Of a stretch of 59,499 nucleotides of DNA, positions 1-8,715 are shown in pieces; positions within the stretch are counted from its first letter, which is position 1; every line of letters begins with the position of its first letter. The position numbers and the translations under genes were made by a program. Origin of the DNA: Lachnospiraceae bacterium (lineage in GTDB: Bacteria; Bacillota_A; Clostridia; Lachnospirales; Lachnospiraceae). The notes beneath the pieces were generated by a model that was given only the letters and a program-made list of their open reading frames with translations, did no database searches and was not told the origin of the DNA. Where the stretch lies: assembly GCA_024683935.1 (NCBI GenBank), contig JAIKXV010000024.1, forward strand, positions 1-59,499. The letters run 5' to 3'.

Positions 1-2
1 AG

Positions 3-548
3 TGTCCTCCCATTGATCCCGGTGAGATACTGTCGCGGCTTGGTCTTCCCAGGGAGCTGACGGAAAAAGGAAAGGTGCGGAAGGCCTTCGATTCTGTGAA
101 AAAGGAGGCGGCAGGGCTTGTCCATATGGCTGCCGCGGCGGCTTATTTCAAGATGCCGGATCAATCTGTTCCACCCATACCTACAGGGACCGAGGTGGTG
201 GGTGCGATCATAACCATCGGTGCGGATATTTCCAGAAAAAGTGTTGAATACTTTGCAAAAGGGAAATATACAAAGGGGATGATCTTAAACGAGATCGCCG
301 ATCACTGTCTTTCCGTATATGAGAAGATGATAATAGAGAGGCTGGAGGTCCTTTCCGACAGGAAGGGGGTTATCCTCGGGCGTATGTATGAGTCGCCTGA
401 AGAGACACCGGTTTCAGAGCTTAAGTATGTCTGGAATGCAGTCGGGGCAGGAGAGGCCATAGGGGTCAATATCACAAGGGACTCCACTCTCTTTCCGACC
501 AAATCCTCCTGCCTCATAATGAAGATAAAGTATCCGATGGTCGGATAG
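3..548 (+). CDS. MetH reactivation-domain-like protein, 5' end outside window
   Basis: The frame is open from the left edge, so the gene starts upstream; the internal GTG at 75 is not the true start. The visible C-terminal part (about 181 residues) resembles short stand-alone proteins of the vitamin B12-dependent methionine synthase activation domain family: a 'TIGADISRKSVEYF' segment, then helical text, then 'VGAGEAIGVNITRDSTLF' and a terminal 'PTKSSCLIMKIK', which echoes the P-x-KS-x-S end typical of that fold. In that family the domain binds S-adenosylmethionine and helps reductive reactivation of cobalamin. This is a similarity judgement by eye and the missing N-terminus limits it. A hairpin follows the stop codon. 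Confidence 0.5.
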   Translation, partial: CPPIDPGEILSRLGLPRELTEKGKVRKAFDSVKKEAAGLVHMAAAAAYFKMPDQSVPPIPTGTEVVGAIITIGADISRKSVEYFAKGKYTKGMILNEIADHCLSVYEKMIIERLEVLSDRKGVILGRMYESPEETPVSELKYVWNAVGAGEAIGVNITRDSTLFPTKSSCLIMKIKYPMVG

Positions 549-579
549 GATTGTGGGAGTGCGTAGCACGGAACAATCC
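548..579. repeat. Hairpin repeat after the first gene
   Basis: Nested inverted repeat: outer arms GGATTGT (548-554) and ACAATCC (573-579), inner arms GTGC and GCAC around GTA. No T-tract follows, so it is not a classical terminator. Its core resembles hairpins at 31529-31554 and 53773-53799, which suggests a dispersed element. Confidence 0.55.
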
Positions 580-668
580 GTATTTAATCAAAATGTGACT
601 TTTGGTGTCCGAATCATACAATGTTTTAAGTGTGTAACCATGTATCAAATGGGAAAAGGAGGATTCCT

Positions 669-1406
669 ATGCAGCAGGTTGTTGTTGTAACCTCAAATCA
701 GGAACGTGCCCAAAAGGCTTTCGATAAAAAAGATTTTTACATTACCTGGTGTCCGGTGCAGATGGAAGAGATCATAAAGAACAGAGCCAGGTCCAATGTT
801 TTCTTTTTCTGCATATATGATGACGATCCCGAAATACTTAAAAAGATAGGTTTATATTTACGGGATCTTTGTATTGATGAGGAAAAGATCCTTTATATCT
901 ACGGTTCCAGAGAGGGAGTGGATGTGCTGAAATCCTGTGTTCCTTCTCTATATATCAGAAAATCCGCATACTTTTTCGCCTGTCCCCTGGAAGACCTTAC
1001 AAATGATCTCTATTTCCTTGACAAGATCAGGAATAAGCAGGAAAGAAGCAAGAGAGTACTGATAATGGATGATGACGATGAGTATATTTCAAAACTCCGT
1101 CTGCATCTTGACACGGATTTCCAGGTTTTTGTCTGTCCCTATGATCTAACGGAGGCCGGCACTCTGATCCTTCATTCCGATATATTGCTTATCGGTACTA
1201 CCGGACGTTTTACTCTGCCGGAATCCATCGATCTTTTGCGTATCATTTCAAGAAGAAGAAAATACGATAAATTCCATGCCTATTATCTTGCGGTTGATGA
1301 TGCAGAGCGTAAGCGCTTAAATATCAGCAGCATAGACAATAATATAGCTTTTTCCAAAGAAATGGAAATGAACCGGATCGTAAGCTACTTAAAGGATCTT
1401 AAATAA
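669..1406 (+). CDS. Tandem receiver-like (pseudo-receiver) protein
   Basis: A 245-residue protein. The start is set at ATG 669 because AAAAGGAGG lies just upstream at 654-662; an in-frame GTG at 630 has no such site. Two alpha/beta units are visible. The N-terminal half begins 'VVVVTSNQERAQKAF'. The second half begins 'RVLIMDDDDEYISKL', which looks like the first strand and acidic pocket of a response-regulator receiver. The segment that should carry the phosphoacceptor Asp reads 'SDILLIGTTG', so the Asp is absent. There is no DNA-binding or output domain. I infer a phosphorylation-independent receiver-like protein; the partner is unknown. It lies 18 bp upstream of the wall hydrolase gene and is probably co-transcribed with it. 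Confidence 0.6.
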   Translation: MQQVVVVTSNQERAQKAFDKKDFYITWCPVQMEEIIKNRARSNVFFFCIYDDDPEILKKIGLYLRDLCIDEEKILYIYGSREGVDVLKSCVPSLYIRKSAYFFACPLEDLTNDLYFLDKIRNKQERSKRVLIMDDDDEYISKLRLHLDTDFQVFVCPYDLTEAGTLILHSDILLIGTTGRFTLPESIDLLRIISRRRKYDKFHAYYLAVDDAERKRLNISSIDNNIAFSKEMEMNRIVSYLKDLK

Positions 1407-1424
1407 GAACGAAAGGAAACAGAA

Positions 1425-3671
1425 ATGCTTAAAAAATCAATGCTCCTGACCCTCGTCATAACGCTTTTAATGTCCGTCAATGCTTTTGCCGCCGTAGAGA
1501 CAATGCCTTCGGTTGATGAGGCGATGACCTCCTACGAGTATTGGCTGAAGGATGTGGATGAACCCGACAAGGTTCTTGCGAATACAAACGAGATCAAACA
1601 GCTGAACAGATCCTTTATGACTTTGAAGGACTGTAATATGAACGATCTCTTTTACGAATCCGGCACCTTCGACGGGGAAGCGGAGAATCTTGCGAGATGG
1701 AAGTCTGCCATGACGGATCTCGCTTCTTTTTTAGACGGCGCCCACTATGATGACACGGAAAATACCGTGTCCGGACAGTATGTTATGGACATACTCCGGA
1801 ATGTGGAGGATCCGGACACTTCCGAAAAACAGGCGTTAAAATACGGTATCTGCGTAAAACAGTCCGATGTCAGGGCCTTTCCCACGGATTGCATAATTGC
1901 CGACGATCCCGGGGACAATGATTTTGACAATGTACAGTTATCGGGAATCCGCATAGGAGAGCCTGTCACTATACGTGCGGTTTCGGAAGATAAGAAGTTC
2001 TATCTCTGTCACACTACCTGTGTATCCGGCTGGATCCCTTCAGAGGATATTGCGATATGCAAAAACAGGGCAGAGTGGATCAAAGCCTGGGATTTCCCCG
2101 TCAACAAGGTGATGGTCGTTACGGCCGCAAAGCTTGTGCTGGAAAGATCAAATACCAGTCCCGATCTGTCAGGTGTAATGCTTACTATGGGAACCGTCTT
2201 ACAGAAGGCAGATCCTTCGGAATATGACGATCTGATAACCAACCGTTCCCTTTATTACAACTATCCCGTATGGATACCGGTCAGGAATGAGGACGGAAAC
2301 TATGAGAAGAAGCTCGCTCTCATTTCCATGCACCACGATGTGTGTGACGGATTTATGCCCCTCACCACCGAAAACATACTGATGCAGGCCTATAAGAAGT
2401 TGGGTGATGCTTACGGCTGGGGAGGCATGCTTTCCGCTCCCGACTGCTCCTCCTATGTAAGGGATGTTTACAAGTGCTTTGGTCTGGAGCTTCCGAGAAA
2501 TACCACCTGGCAGTCCGCAATGCCTGTTGAGAAGTACGATATTTCAGCCGCCACCGATGAGGAGAAGGGAGAGTTCTTTAAGGAGCTGGATCCCGGAACC
2601 ATACTCTTCCTCAAAGGCCATGAGATGCTTTACCTCGGAAATAAGGATGGAAAGCACTACGTAATAAGCTCTTCCAGCTCCATGATGGATCCCGAGGGCG
2701 ATGAAAAGGTAAGGATAAGGAACGTTATCATAAATTCCCTTGACGTGAAGAGGGCTAACGGCAATCCCTGGATATCGGAGCTCTATGAAGCTGCGGTTCC
2801 CTATATTGCGAGCAAGGACAATGTGAGCCTTCCTATATTCGACGCTTCAAAGAATATTGTTAAAAGGAAGACTGCGGACAATACCGCATCGGAAAACAGC
2901 GTTTCATCCAACGGTGATTTTGAGGAGGTGTCCCTCGATAAATCCGCTAAATATGCGGAAAATTCGAAGATCACCGGTGGAAAAGCAAGGCTCTACCGTT
3001 CGGCTGCGGCTGACAGAAAGGACATTACCGTCTGCATAAATCCCGGCCACGGTACAAAGGGCGGAACAGAATATAAGACCCTCTGCCATCCCGACGGAAG
3101 CCCGAAGGTGGTAACCGGTTCCACGGCCGCAGGTGCTACTGAAGCCACAGCGATATCGGACGGAACCACTATGAAAAACGGGGATAATGAGGGCGTAGCA
3201 ACGCTGAAAGCCGCCCTTAAGGTTAAGGATGAGCTGCTAAAGAACGGTTATGACGTTCTGATGATACGTGAAACGGATGACGTACAGCTGGACAATATTG
3301 CCCGGACGCTTATTGCTAATGAAAATGCGGATGCGCACATTGCCCTGCACTATGATTCCACGGACACGGACAAGGGCGTATTCTACTGCAGTGTTCCGAA
3401 TGATGGCGGATACAAGGAAATGGAGCCCGTTAAAACCTATTGGAGACTGCATGAAAAGCTCGGAAAGAGCCTGATCTACGGCCTTAAAAAGCAGGGCTTT
3501 TCAACCTTCGGCGACGGCACCCTGCCTATGGACCTGACCCAGACCTCATACAGCACCATTCCCTCTGTAGATCTCGAGATAGGAGATACCGCTACCGATT
3601 ATTCAAACAGCACCCTTTCAAAGACAGCAAAGGGAATTGTAAAGGGGCTAAATCTTTTCTTTGGAAAATAA
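1425..3671 (+). CDS. Secreted bifunctional wall hydrolase: NlpC/P60 + amidase_3
   Basis: A 748-residue exported protein. A signal peptide ends near 'VNAFAA' (residue 23). Residues about 135-300 are SH3-like. An NlpC/P60 endopeptidase domain follows with catalytic Cys341 in 'PDCSSYV' and a probable His in 'KGHEMLYLG'. After a linker, an N-acetylmuramoyl-L-alanine amidase (amidase_3) domain carries zinc ligands His542 ('NPGHG'), Glu589 and His642 ('LHYDS') and catalytic Glu718 ('LEIGD'). The first domain would cut stem peptides and the second the bond between MurNAc and L-Ala, so one chain could attack peptidoglycan at two bonds. A GAAAGGA ribosome site precedes the ATG. The AlkD-like gene begins 15 bp downstream. 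Confidence 0.88.
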   Translation: MLKKSMLLTLVITLLMSVNAFAAVETMPSVDEAMTSYEYWLKDVDEPDKVLANTNEIKQLNRSFMTLKDCNMNDLFYESGTFDGEAENLARWKSAMTDLASFLDGAHYDDTENTVSGQYVMDILRNVEDPDTSEKQALKYGICVKQSDVRAFPTDCIIADDPGDNDFDNVQLSGIRIGEPVTIRAVSEDKKFYLCHTTCVSGWIPSEDIAICKNRAEWIKAWDFPVNKVMVVTAAKLVLERSNTSPDLSGVMLTMGTVLQKADPSEYDDLITNRSLYYNYPVWIPVRNEDGNYEKKLALISMHHDVCDGFMPLTTENILMQAYKKLGDAYGWGGMLSAPDCSSYVRDVYKCFGLELPRNTTWQSAMPVEKYDISAATDEEKGEFFKELDPGTILFLKGHEMLYLGNKDGKHYVISSSSSMMDPEGDEKVRIRNVIINSLDVKRANGNPWISELYEAAVPYIASKDNVSLPIFDASKNIVKRKTADNTASENSVSSNGDFEEVSLDKSAKYAENSKITGGKARLYRSAAADRKDITVCINPGHGTKGGTEYKTLCHPDGSPKVVTGSTAAGATEATAISDGTTMKNGDNEGVATLKAALKVKDELLKNGYDVLMIRETDDVQLDNIARTLIANENADAHIALHYDSTDTDKGVFYCSVPNDGGYKEMEPVKTYWRLHEKLGKSLIYGLKKQGFSTFGDGTLPMDLTQTSYSTIPSVDLEIGDTATDYSNSTLSKTAKGIVKGLNLFFGK

Positions 3672-3686
3672 GGGGTCAGACAAAAG

Positions 3687-4370
3687 ATGATAACTGATGA
3701 GATAAAAAAGGAATTAAAGGCGCTGCAGGATCTGAAATACCGGGATATGCAGAGAAAGATAATCCCTACCAGGGATCCGGATTCATTTATAGGGGTCAGG
3801 ACGCCGGAACTAAGGAAGATCGCGAAAAAGTTTGCAAAGAGGGATGATATTCCCGGGTTCCTTAATGATCTTCCCCACAAATTTTTTGACGAAGACCAGC
3901 TGCATGCATTTATCATTTCGGAAATAAAGGACTACGGGAAATGTCTTTCGGAGATGGAGCGCTTTCTTCCCTATGTGGATAACTGGGCAACCTGCGACCA
4001 GATGTCCCCGAAGGTCTTTAAGAAGAACCGCAGTGAGCTTCTAAAAAGCATTAAAACCTGGATACGTTCAGATAAAGCATATACGATCCGTTTCGGCATC
4101 GGAATGCTGATGGAGCACTTCCTGGATGAGGATTTTGACCCTTCGTATCCGGAAACCGTGTCGAAGATAAGGTCAGAAGAGTACTATGTAAATATGATGA
4201 CCGCCTGGTACTTTGCCACGGCTCTCGCAAAGCAGTACGACGTAATTCTCCCATTTATCGAGAATAAAAAGCTCGATAAATGGACTCATAACAAGGCCAT
4301 TCAGAAGGCAGTAGAGAGCAGCCGCATCACGCCCGAACAGAAGAGGTATCTGAAAACCCTAAAGGTTTGA
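3687..4370 (+). CDS. AlkD-like DNA alkylation repair glycosylase
   Basis: A 227-residue, all-helical HEAT-like-repeat protein of the DNA alkylation repair family (AlkC/AlkD). In the family, AlkD excises N3- and N7-alkylated purines without flipping the base. Visible family marks are the N-terminal 'PTRDPDSFIGVRTPELRKIA', the central 'VDNWATCDQMS' (the D-W-x3-D pocket segment expected to hold the catalytic Asp), and 'HNKAIQKAVESSRITPEQK' near the C-terminus. Length fits the family. It is the last gene of the rightward run and faces the convergent cardiolipin synthase gene; the 299-bp gap holds two hairpins. Confidence 0.88.
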   Translation: MITDEIKKELKALQDLKYRDMQRKIIPTRDPDSFIGVRTPELRKIAKKFAKRDDIPGFLNDLPHKFFDEDQLHAFIISEIKDYGKCLSEMERFLPYVDNWATCDQMSPKVFKKNRSELLKSIKTWIRSDKAYTIRFGIGMLMEHFLDEDFDPSYPETVSKIRSEEYYVNMMTAWYFATALAKQYDVILPFIENKKLDKWTHNKAIQKAVESSRITPEQKRYLKTLKV

Positions 4371-4500
4371 ATGACAAGTTACCATAGTATTATATATGAC
4401 AGCCATGCAATATGAAGAAGGTATTACAATGAGTGATAGAAAAAAACACAATTTAATGCCCGGCTGTTGTGAGAGCGATATAAATGTATTCGCATAATAT

Positions 4501-4550
4501 AAATTATACGAATATAAAGTCGCATCCGCGACTTTATATCCGTATAATTT
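4501..4550. repeat. Large inverted repeat, 23-bp arms
   Basis: Left arm 4501-4523 and right arm 4528-4550 pair with one mismatch around a 4-nt ATCC loop. The arms start AAATTATACG and end CGTATAATTT. It lies between the convergent alkD-like and cls genes. It may act as a two-way transcription stop or be a mobile palindrome; there is no clear T-tract. Confidence 0.7.
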
Positions 4551-4552
4551 AA

Positions 4553-4586
4553 CGACGAAAAATACCGTAGGTGTTTTTCGGAGTCT
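4553..4586. terminator. Possible bidirectional terminator hairpin
   Basis: GAC at 4553 pairs with GTC at 4586. CGAAAAATACC (4556-4566) and GGTGTTTTTCG (4570-4580) form a stem around GTA with one mismatch. Each strand carries a run of five T within the stem. Its place between two converging genes fits a shared terminator. Confidence 0.4.
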
Positions 4587-4634
4587 ACTGAAAGTCAAAA
4601 ATGGACCATGGGGACGGGGTTGCAGGGTCATAAA

Positions 4635-4659
4635 CCCTTCGGTATCGTTCAGGATGACA
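4635..4659 (+). repeat. Dispersed CTTCG...TCAGGATGACA repeat, copy 1
   Basis: CCCTTCGGTATCG followed by TTCAGGATGACA. It is one of several short intergenic copies of the same imperfect palindrome in this window (also 10117, 18004, 30431, 30561 and 46736). Confidence 0.55.
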
Positions 4660-4669
4660 ATGAAAAATA

Positions 4670-6220
4670 TCACATCAACGGTGCGAATAGCCGCAGGATC
4701 AACTGCTTGAACCTCAAGAATCTGGAGCGGCCCGTGCGGTATTCTTCGGTTACTTCCCGGCACTTCGGGAAGGTCTCCTCAAACATTTTCTTCATATCGG
4801 AAACCGCGCTGCCGCCGTACATAAAGGCACCGTTTTCAAAATGATGGTAGAGACTGCGGAAATCCAAATTAATGGTGCCGCAGACAGCGACCTCATCATC
4901 AGATACGCACTGCTTTGCATGGCAGAATCCCGGCGTAAATTCGTAGATACGGACTCCGTTCCTTGCAAGTTCCGCATAATAGGATCTGGTCACGCTGTAG
5001 ATAATTTTCTTGTCGGGAACGCCGGGGGTGATTATCCGCACATCCACTCCGCTTTTTGCGGCCATCGCGAAGGCGGAATTCATTTCCTCGGTAATGATAA
5101 GATATGGAGTGATAAACCAGACGTATCGTTTAGCGTTCCGAAGTATGCCCATATAGACATTTTCACCCACATGCTCGCTGTCTAACGGACTGTCCGCATA
5201 GGGCTGAATATAATTCTTTTCCTTTGCTTCATGCGGAATATCGGGAAGAAACTGTGTAAAATCCTCTGTCTCCCCGTCATTATTCCGGATAGCATTCCAG
5301 TTTTCAAGGAAGGTGACGGTCAGGCTTTTAACTGCTTCACCCTCCAGGCGGATACCCGTATCCAGCCAGAATCCATAGGGCTCGGTCACATGGAAGTATT
5401 CGTCCGCCAAATTGTATCCGCCGGTAAAGCCTACACGGCCGTCGATCACCGTGATCTTCCTGTGGTCGCGGTTATTCAGAAAGAAATTGAGAACCGGGCT
5501 CATCGGGTTAAATACCCGGCATTTTATGCCGTCCTCTTCCATCCTGTCGATAAAGGCATTTCCGATATATCCCATGCTGCCCACATAATCATAAAAAAGC
5601 CGCACATCCACGCCGGCAGCGGCCTTTTCCTTTAAGACAGCGTGGATCGGTTCAAAGGATTCGGAAAATTCAATAGCATGGTACTCCATGAAAATGAATT
5701 TTTCCGCCTTCTTAAGCTCTTCTATCTGGGCTTCGATCCCGGCTGCCCCGTCATCATAATATGTAACATCGGTATTATTGTAGACCGGATAATAAGAATA
5801 GTTCCGGATGTATTTGCACTGATTGGCTACTCCCGGATTGGATTCCTCCAGTTTTTTTATGACCTCATCATTCCCGGGAAGCAGGGGGAAAAGCTTGTTA
5901 TCCAGCATTTTGTAGCGCCGGAGCATTTTATTCGTGCCCCTGTTAAGACCGATCATTATGTACAGAATCGCTCCTACAAAGGGGAAGGATGCGATCAGTA
6001 TCAGCCAGGGCATACGCATGGAAGCTGTTTCATGCATGCCGTAAACATAGAGAACCAGAATCATGGCAATAAACGAGATCAGCTCCATGATCCAGGCGAA
6101 TTCTGATCCTAAGAAGAAAAAGAAAAGGAGGATCATTATGATCTGGACAACTATCGAAATTGCAGCAAATGCGCCGCGCTTGATCCCATCGCCGATGGCT
6201 TTCTTTCTTTCAATTGTCAT
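4670..6220 (-). CDS. cls: Cardiolipin synthase (phospholipase D family)
   Basis: A 516-residue membrane enzyme that joins phosphatidylglycerol units into cardiolipin. Hydrophobic N-terminal segments (residues about 15-85) anchor it. Two HKD motifs follow: H253 in 'DHRKITVIDG' and H434 in 'HAKQCVSDD', the second followed by 'GTINLDFRS'. Length fits bacterial Cls. The ATG at 6220 is chosen because GAGG lies 8 nt upstream; a longer frame from 6259 would overlap the NUDIX gene. One base separates it from the NUDIX stop codon. It is last in the leftward HD-GYP / kinase / NUDIX / cls run, suggesting co-transcription. Confidence 0.92.
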   Translation of the reverse strand: MTIERKKAIGDGIKRGAFAAISIVVQIIMILLFFFFLGSEFAWIMELISFIAMILVLYVYGMHETASMRMPWLILIASFPFVGAILYIMIGLNRGTNKMLRRYKMLDNKLFPLLPGNDEVIKKLEESNPGVANQCKYIRNYSYYPVYNNTDVTYYDDGAAGIEAQIEELKKAEKFIFMEYHAIEFSESFEPIHAVLKEKAAAGVDVRLFYDYVGSMGYIGNAFIDRMEEDGIKCRVFNPMSPVLNFFLNNRDHRKITVIDGRVGFTGGYNLADEYFHVTEPYGFWLDTGIRLEGEAVKSLTVTFLENWNAIRNNDGETEDFTQFLPDIPHEAKEKNYIQPYADSPLDSEHVGENVYMGILRNAKRYVWFITPYLIITEEMNSAFAMAAKSGVDVRIITPGVPDKKIIYSVTRSYYAELARNGVRIYEFTPGFCHAKQCVSDDEVAVCGTINLDFRSLYHHFENGAFMYGGSAVSDMKKMFEETFPKCREVTEEYRTGRSRFLRFKQLILRLFAPLM

Positions 6221-6221
6221 A

Positions 6222-6833
6222 TTATGCCTCGGAAAGGAAGCCGAAGGGCTCTTCGTCATGGATAAAGTGCATGAGCTGGAATGCGAAAGGCATGGCCACC
6301 AGCTCCTCCTTTAAGATGCGTTTTATTTCCCTGCGGTCAGCGAGCATAACCTGTATCTCTTCGCTCTCCTCCGCGTATTTATTGCTTAAGGTTCCTTCCG
6401 CATAGCCGTAAATGATCCCCACCGACTCATCGGTCAATCCCACCGTGGTAAAACGGGATTCGGTGAACATCTTGTCGCATTTGATCGGGTGGAAGGTGAG
6501 CCCTGTCTCCTCATGAAGCTCACGGATAGCGGCCTCTTCCATGTTCTCTCCTGCTTCCATAAGCCCTGCAGGCAGTTCATAGACATAGTTATCGATAGGA
6601 TAACGGTACTGCCGGATGATCACTACCTGATCATGCCCTTCCCCGTAAAGTGCATAGATTATGACTCCGTCCGGATCGTTCCGGCGGGTGCTGATCTTCA
6701 GCTTTTCTATGCTGTCGGCACGGGATGCCACATTGTAATGGGACTCGTGGCCCTTGGAATTGAAGCCGTGGGCATCATAGAGGTTTACGAAACGGGTGTC
6801 GGTTAGTTTGGTGATGTCTTTTACGTTAATCAT
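6222..6833 (-). CDS. NUDIX hydrolase, ADP-ribose pyrophosphatase-like
   Basis: A 203-residue NUDIX protein. The NUDIX box is complete: 'GLMEAGENMEEAAIRELHEE' followed by TGL, matching G-x5-E-x7-R-E-x2-E-E-x-G. The preceding 'YELPAGL' and the overall length resemble ADP-ribose / nucleoside-diphosphate-sugar pyrophosphatases, but the substrate cannot be fixed from sequence. An AGAGGAG ribosome site sits just upstream of the ATG. It lies 27 bp after the degenerate kinase gene and directly before cls. The C-terminal 'ELVAMPFAFQLMHFIHDEEPF' is non-catalytic. Confidence 0.85.
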   Translation of the reverse strand: MINVKDITKLTDTRFVNLYDAHGFNSKGHESHYNVASRADSIEKLKISTRRNDPDGVIIYALYGEGHDQVVIIRQYRYPIDNYVYELPAGLMEAGENMEEAAIRELHEETGLTFHPIKCDKMFTESRFTTVGLTDESVGIIYGYAEGTLSNKYAEESEEIQVMLADRREIKRILKEELVAMPFAFQLMHFIHDEEPFGFLSEA

Positions 6834-6860
6834 AGGTACTCCTCTTATACAATACTATAT

Positions 6861-8714
6861 TTACGCCTCATAGAGTGGCAGCGTTATCGTAAAGCCGGTG
6901 CCCTTTCCTTCTTCACTCTGGGCAATGACGGAGCCGTCCATAAGCTCGATAATGCTCTTTGTAATAGGCATTCCGAGACCGGTTCCGCCGTAGCACTCAG
7001 TTTCAATATAGTCTCCCTGATTAAAGGGTTCAAATATCTTTTCCAAAAGCCCGGGACTAAGACCGCGGCCGGAATCACTGATATTAAACCGTACCACGGT
7101 AAGGCTGTCCCTTCTTGACAGTTCATAGTAGTCAAAGGATACCGTGCCTCCCTCCGGCGTGAATTTTACGGCGTTGGAAAGAATCGTCATCAGCGCCTGA
7201 CGTATACGCACCGGATCTCCTACAAAATTCCGGGTGATAATATCGTTTGGCCGATAGTCAAATGTCACATTCTTCTTGCGGCACAGGATCTCAGCCTGGG
7301 ATCTAAGATGCTCTATCAGGTTGGGGAAGGAAAACACCTCGTGCTTTAACCTTATCTTACCCGCCTCAATGCTGCTTAAATCCAGCACATCATCCACGAT
7401 GGCCAGAAGCTGGTTGGCATATTCACCGGTTTCATTGAATTTAGCCTTTATTTCATCCGGGATATCGCTTTCCTCCAGAGCCTTTCTTCCGGAATTCACC
7501 ATCTCTCTTAAGGGCACCCTGATCTCCCGGCTGATGTTGACGAGGAGTTCTGCCTTTGATTCATTGGCTTTTTCAGCTCTTTCAAGCGCATCCTTAAGCT
7601 CCCTGTTCCTTTCAAAATGGAACCTGGTCTCCGAATCCACATCGGAAATGCTGAGAGCCGCCGCATGTACCAGGCCGTCATCCGGATCCCCGGGACGGTT
7701 AACCCGTGCAAAATTGATCTTTACATAGAGCTCCTGCCCCTGCTTTCTCATAAGGTAGATAAAGGAGACTGCCGGATCCTTTTTAAGGCGCTCCCGGATA
7801 GCATTGGGCTGGGCGATCCTTAAGAATTCCTCCCGGTAATCCTCCGTCACGTATTTGTCCGTATATTTAAGGATATGGCTGTGATAGGGGAAGTGCTCTC
7901 CTGTTTTAAAATCGTCCGGATCCCCGGTTTCCTTATAACAGACAGCCTCATCCTTATCGAGATCTATGAAATGTACACAGTAATAGTCTGCAAGCAGGGC
8001 TTTGTTGAGTTCCGCCGTGAGATTTTCCCTTTCCTCGGCGGCTCTTTTCATATCGGCATTGATGCTTCTAAGCCTGCCTCTGGTATAGGCAGTGGATGAA
8101 AACAGGAAAATGAGGCAGAAAAGCAGCGAAATGATAACTCCTATCACGATTGAACGGATCTCTCCCGTAACCTTGTTGTCATACCAGTCCGCGTCGAAAT
8201 CGCAGGCCACAATGCCGGCCACCTTCCCCGAAGAATCAAAGACCGGACTGTAGGCACTGTAGAACCTTCCCCAGGCATCCGTATAGGGCTCCTTATCAAC
8301 AGAAGGCGTGCCGAGGCTTGCCTGATACAGCGCGTCGGTATATACAACCTCTTCACCGAAGTTTCCGGAATCCTCGGAAGGATCAATGATAAAGGTAAAT
8401 TTATTATTGCCCTCATCCCTTACGGTATAGATGTATTTAAGTTCGATATTATTCTGGAATACTGTAAGGGTGCTGTTTATCTTATTAAAAATCTCGTCGT
8501 TCTTATCACGTATTTTAAGCTTTACGAGATCATCACCGTTTATCATGTCCGCAGCCACATTGACCACATCCAGCATCCGGCTTTCTATCAGTGATTTCAT
8601 GGATTTCTTTGACTGCTCTACCAGCAAAAATCCAAGTATCAGGTTTGCTATGATGATTATAAGTGCCATAATGACTACAGTGATGATCGGCAGCTCTGTC
8701 TTTCGTTTATTCAT
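6861..8714 (-). CDS. Membrane sensor histidine-kinase homologue lacking the phosphoacceptor His
   Basis: A 617-residue protein: a first membrane helix (about residues 8-30), an extracytoplasmic Cache-like sensor, a second helix near residues 185-205, a coiled linker, a PAS-like region, then dimerisation and ATPase domains. The ATPase domain looks intact: N box 'ILSNAVKFTPEGG', G1 'DSGRGLSPG', F box 'IFEPFNQGD', G2 'GGTGLGMPI'. In the H box, where kinases read S-H-E-I-R-x-P-L, this protein has 'NISREIRVPLRE', with Arg396 (codon at 7527-7529) in place of the histidine. Autophosphorylation at the usual site is therefore not possible. The ATG at 8714 is preceded by AGAGAGG; the upstream HD-GYP stop codon is 1 base away. 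Confidence 0.85.
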   Translation of the reverse strand: MNKRKTELPIITVVIMALIIIIANLILGFLLVEQSKKSMKSLIESRMLDVVNVAADMINGDDLVKLKIRDKNDEIFNKINSTLTVFQNNIELKYIYTVRDEGNNKFTFIIDPSEDSGNFGEEVVYTDALYQASLGTPSVDKEPYTDAWGRFYSAYSPVFDSSGKVAGIVACDFDADWYDNKVTGEIRSIVIGVIISLLFCLIFLFSSTAYTRGRLRSINADMKRAAEERENLTAELNKALLADYYCVHFIDLDKDEAVCYKETGDPDDFKTGEHFPYHSHILKYTDKYVTEDYREEFLRIAQPNAIRERLKKDPAVSFIYLMRKQGQELYVKINFARVNRPGDPDDGLVHAAALSISDVDSETRFHFERNRELKDALERAEKANESKAELLVNISREIRVPLREMVNSGRKALEESDIPDEIKAKFNETGEYANQLLAIVDDVLDLSSIEAGKIRLKHEVFSFPNLIEHLRSQAEILCRKKNVTFDYRPNDIITRNFVGDPVRIRQALMTILSNAVKFTPEGGTVSFDYYELSRRDSLTVVRFNISDSGRGLSPGLLEKIFEPFNQGDYIETECYGGTGLGMPITKSIIELMDGSVIAQSEEGKGTGFTITLPLYEA

Positions 8715-8715
8715 A

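Noticed and set aside
4359..4763. 134-codon minus-strand frame after the AlkD-like gene
   Set aside because: It overlaps two hairpins, a dispersed repeat and the end of cls; no recognisable protein.
4841..6106. Several plus-strand frames of 114-154 codons opposite cls
   Set aside because: All are antisense shadows of the cardiolipin synthase coding sequence.
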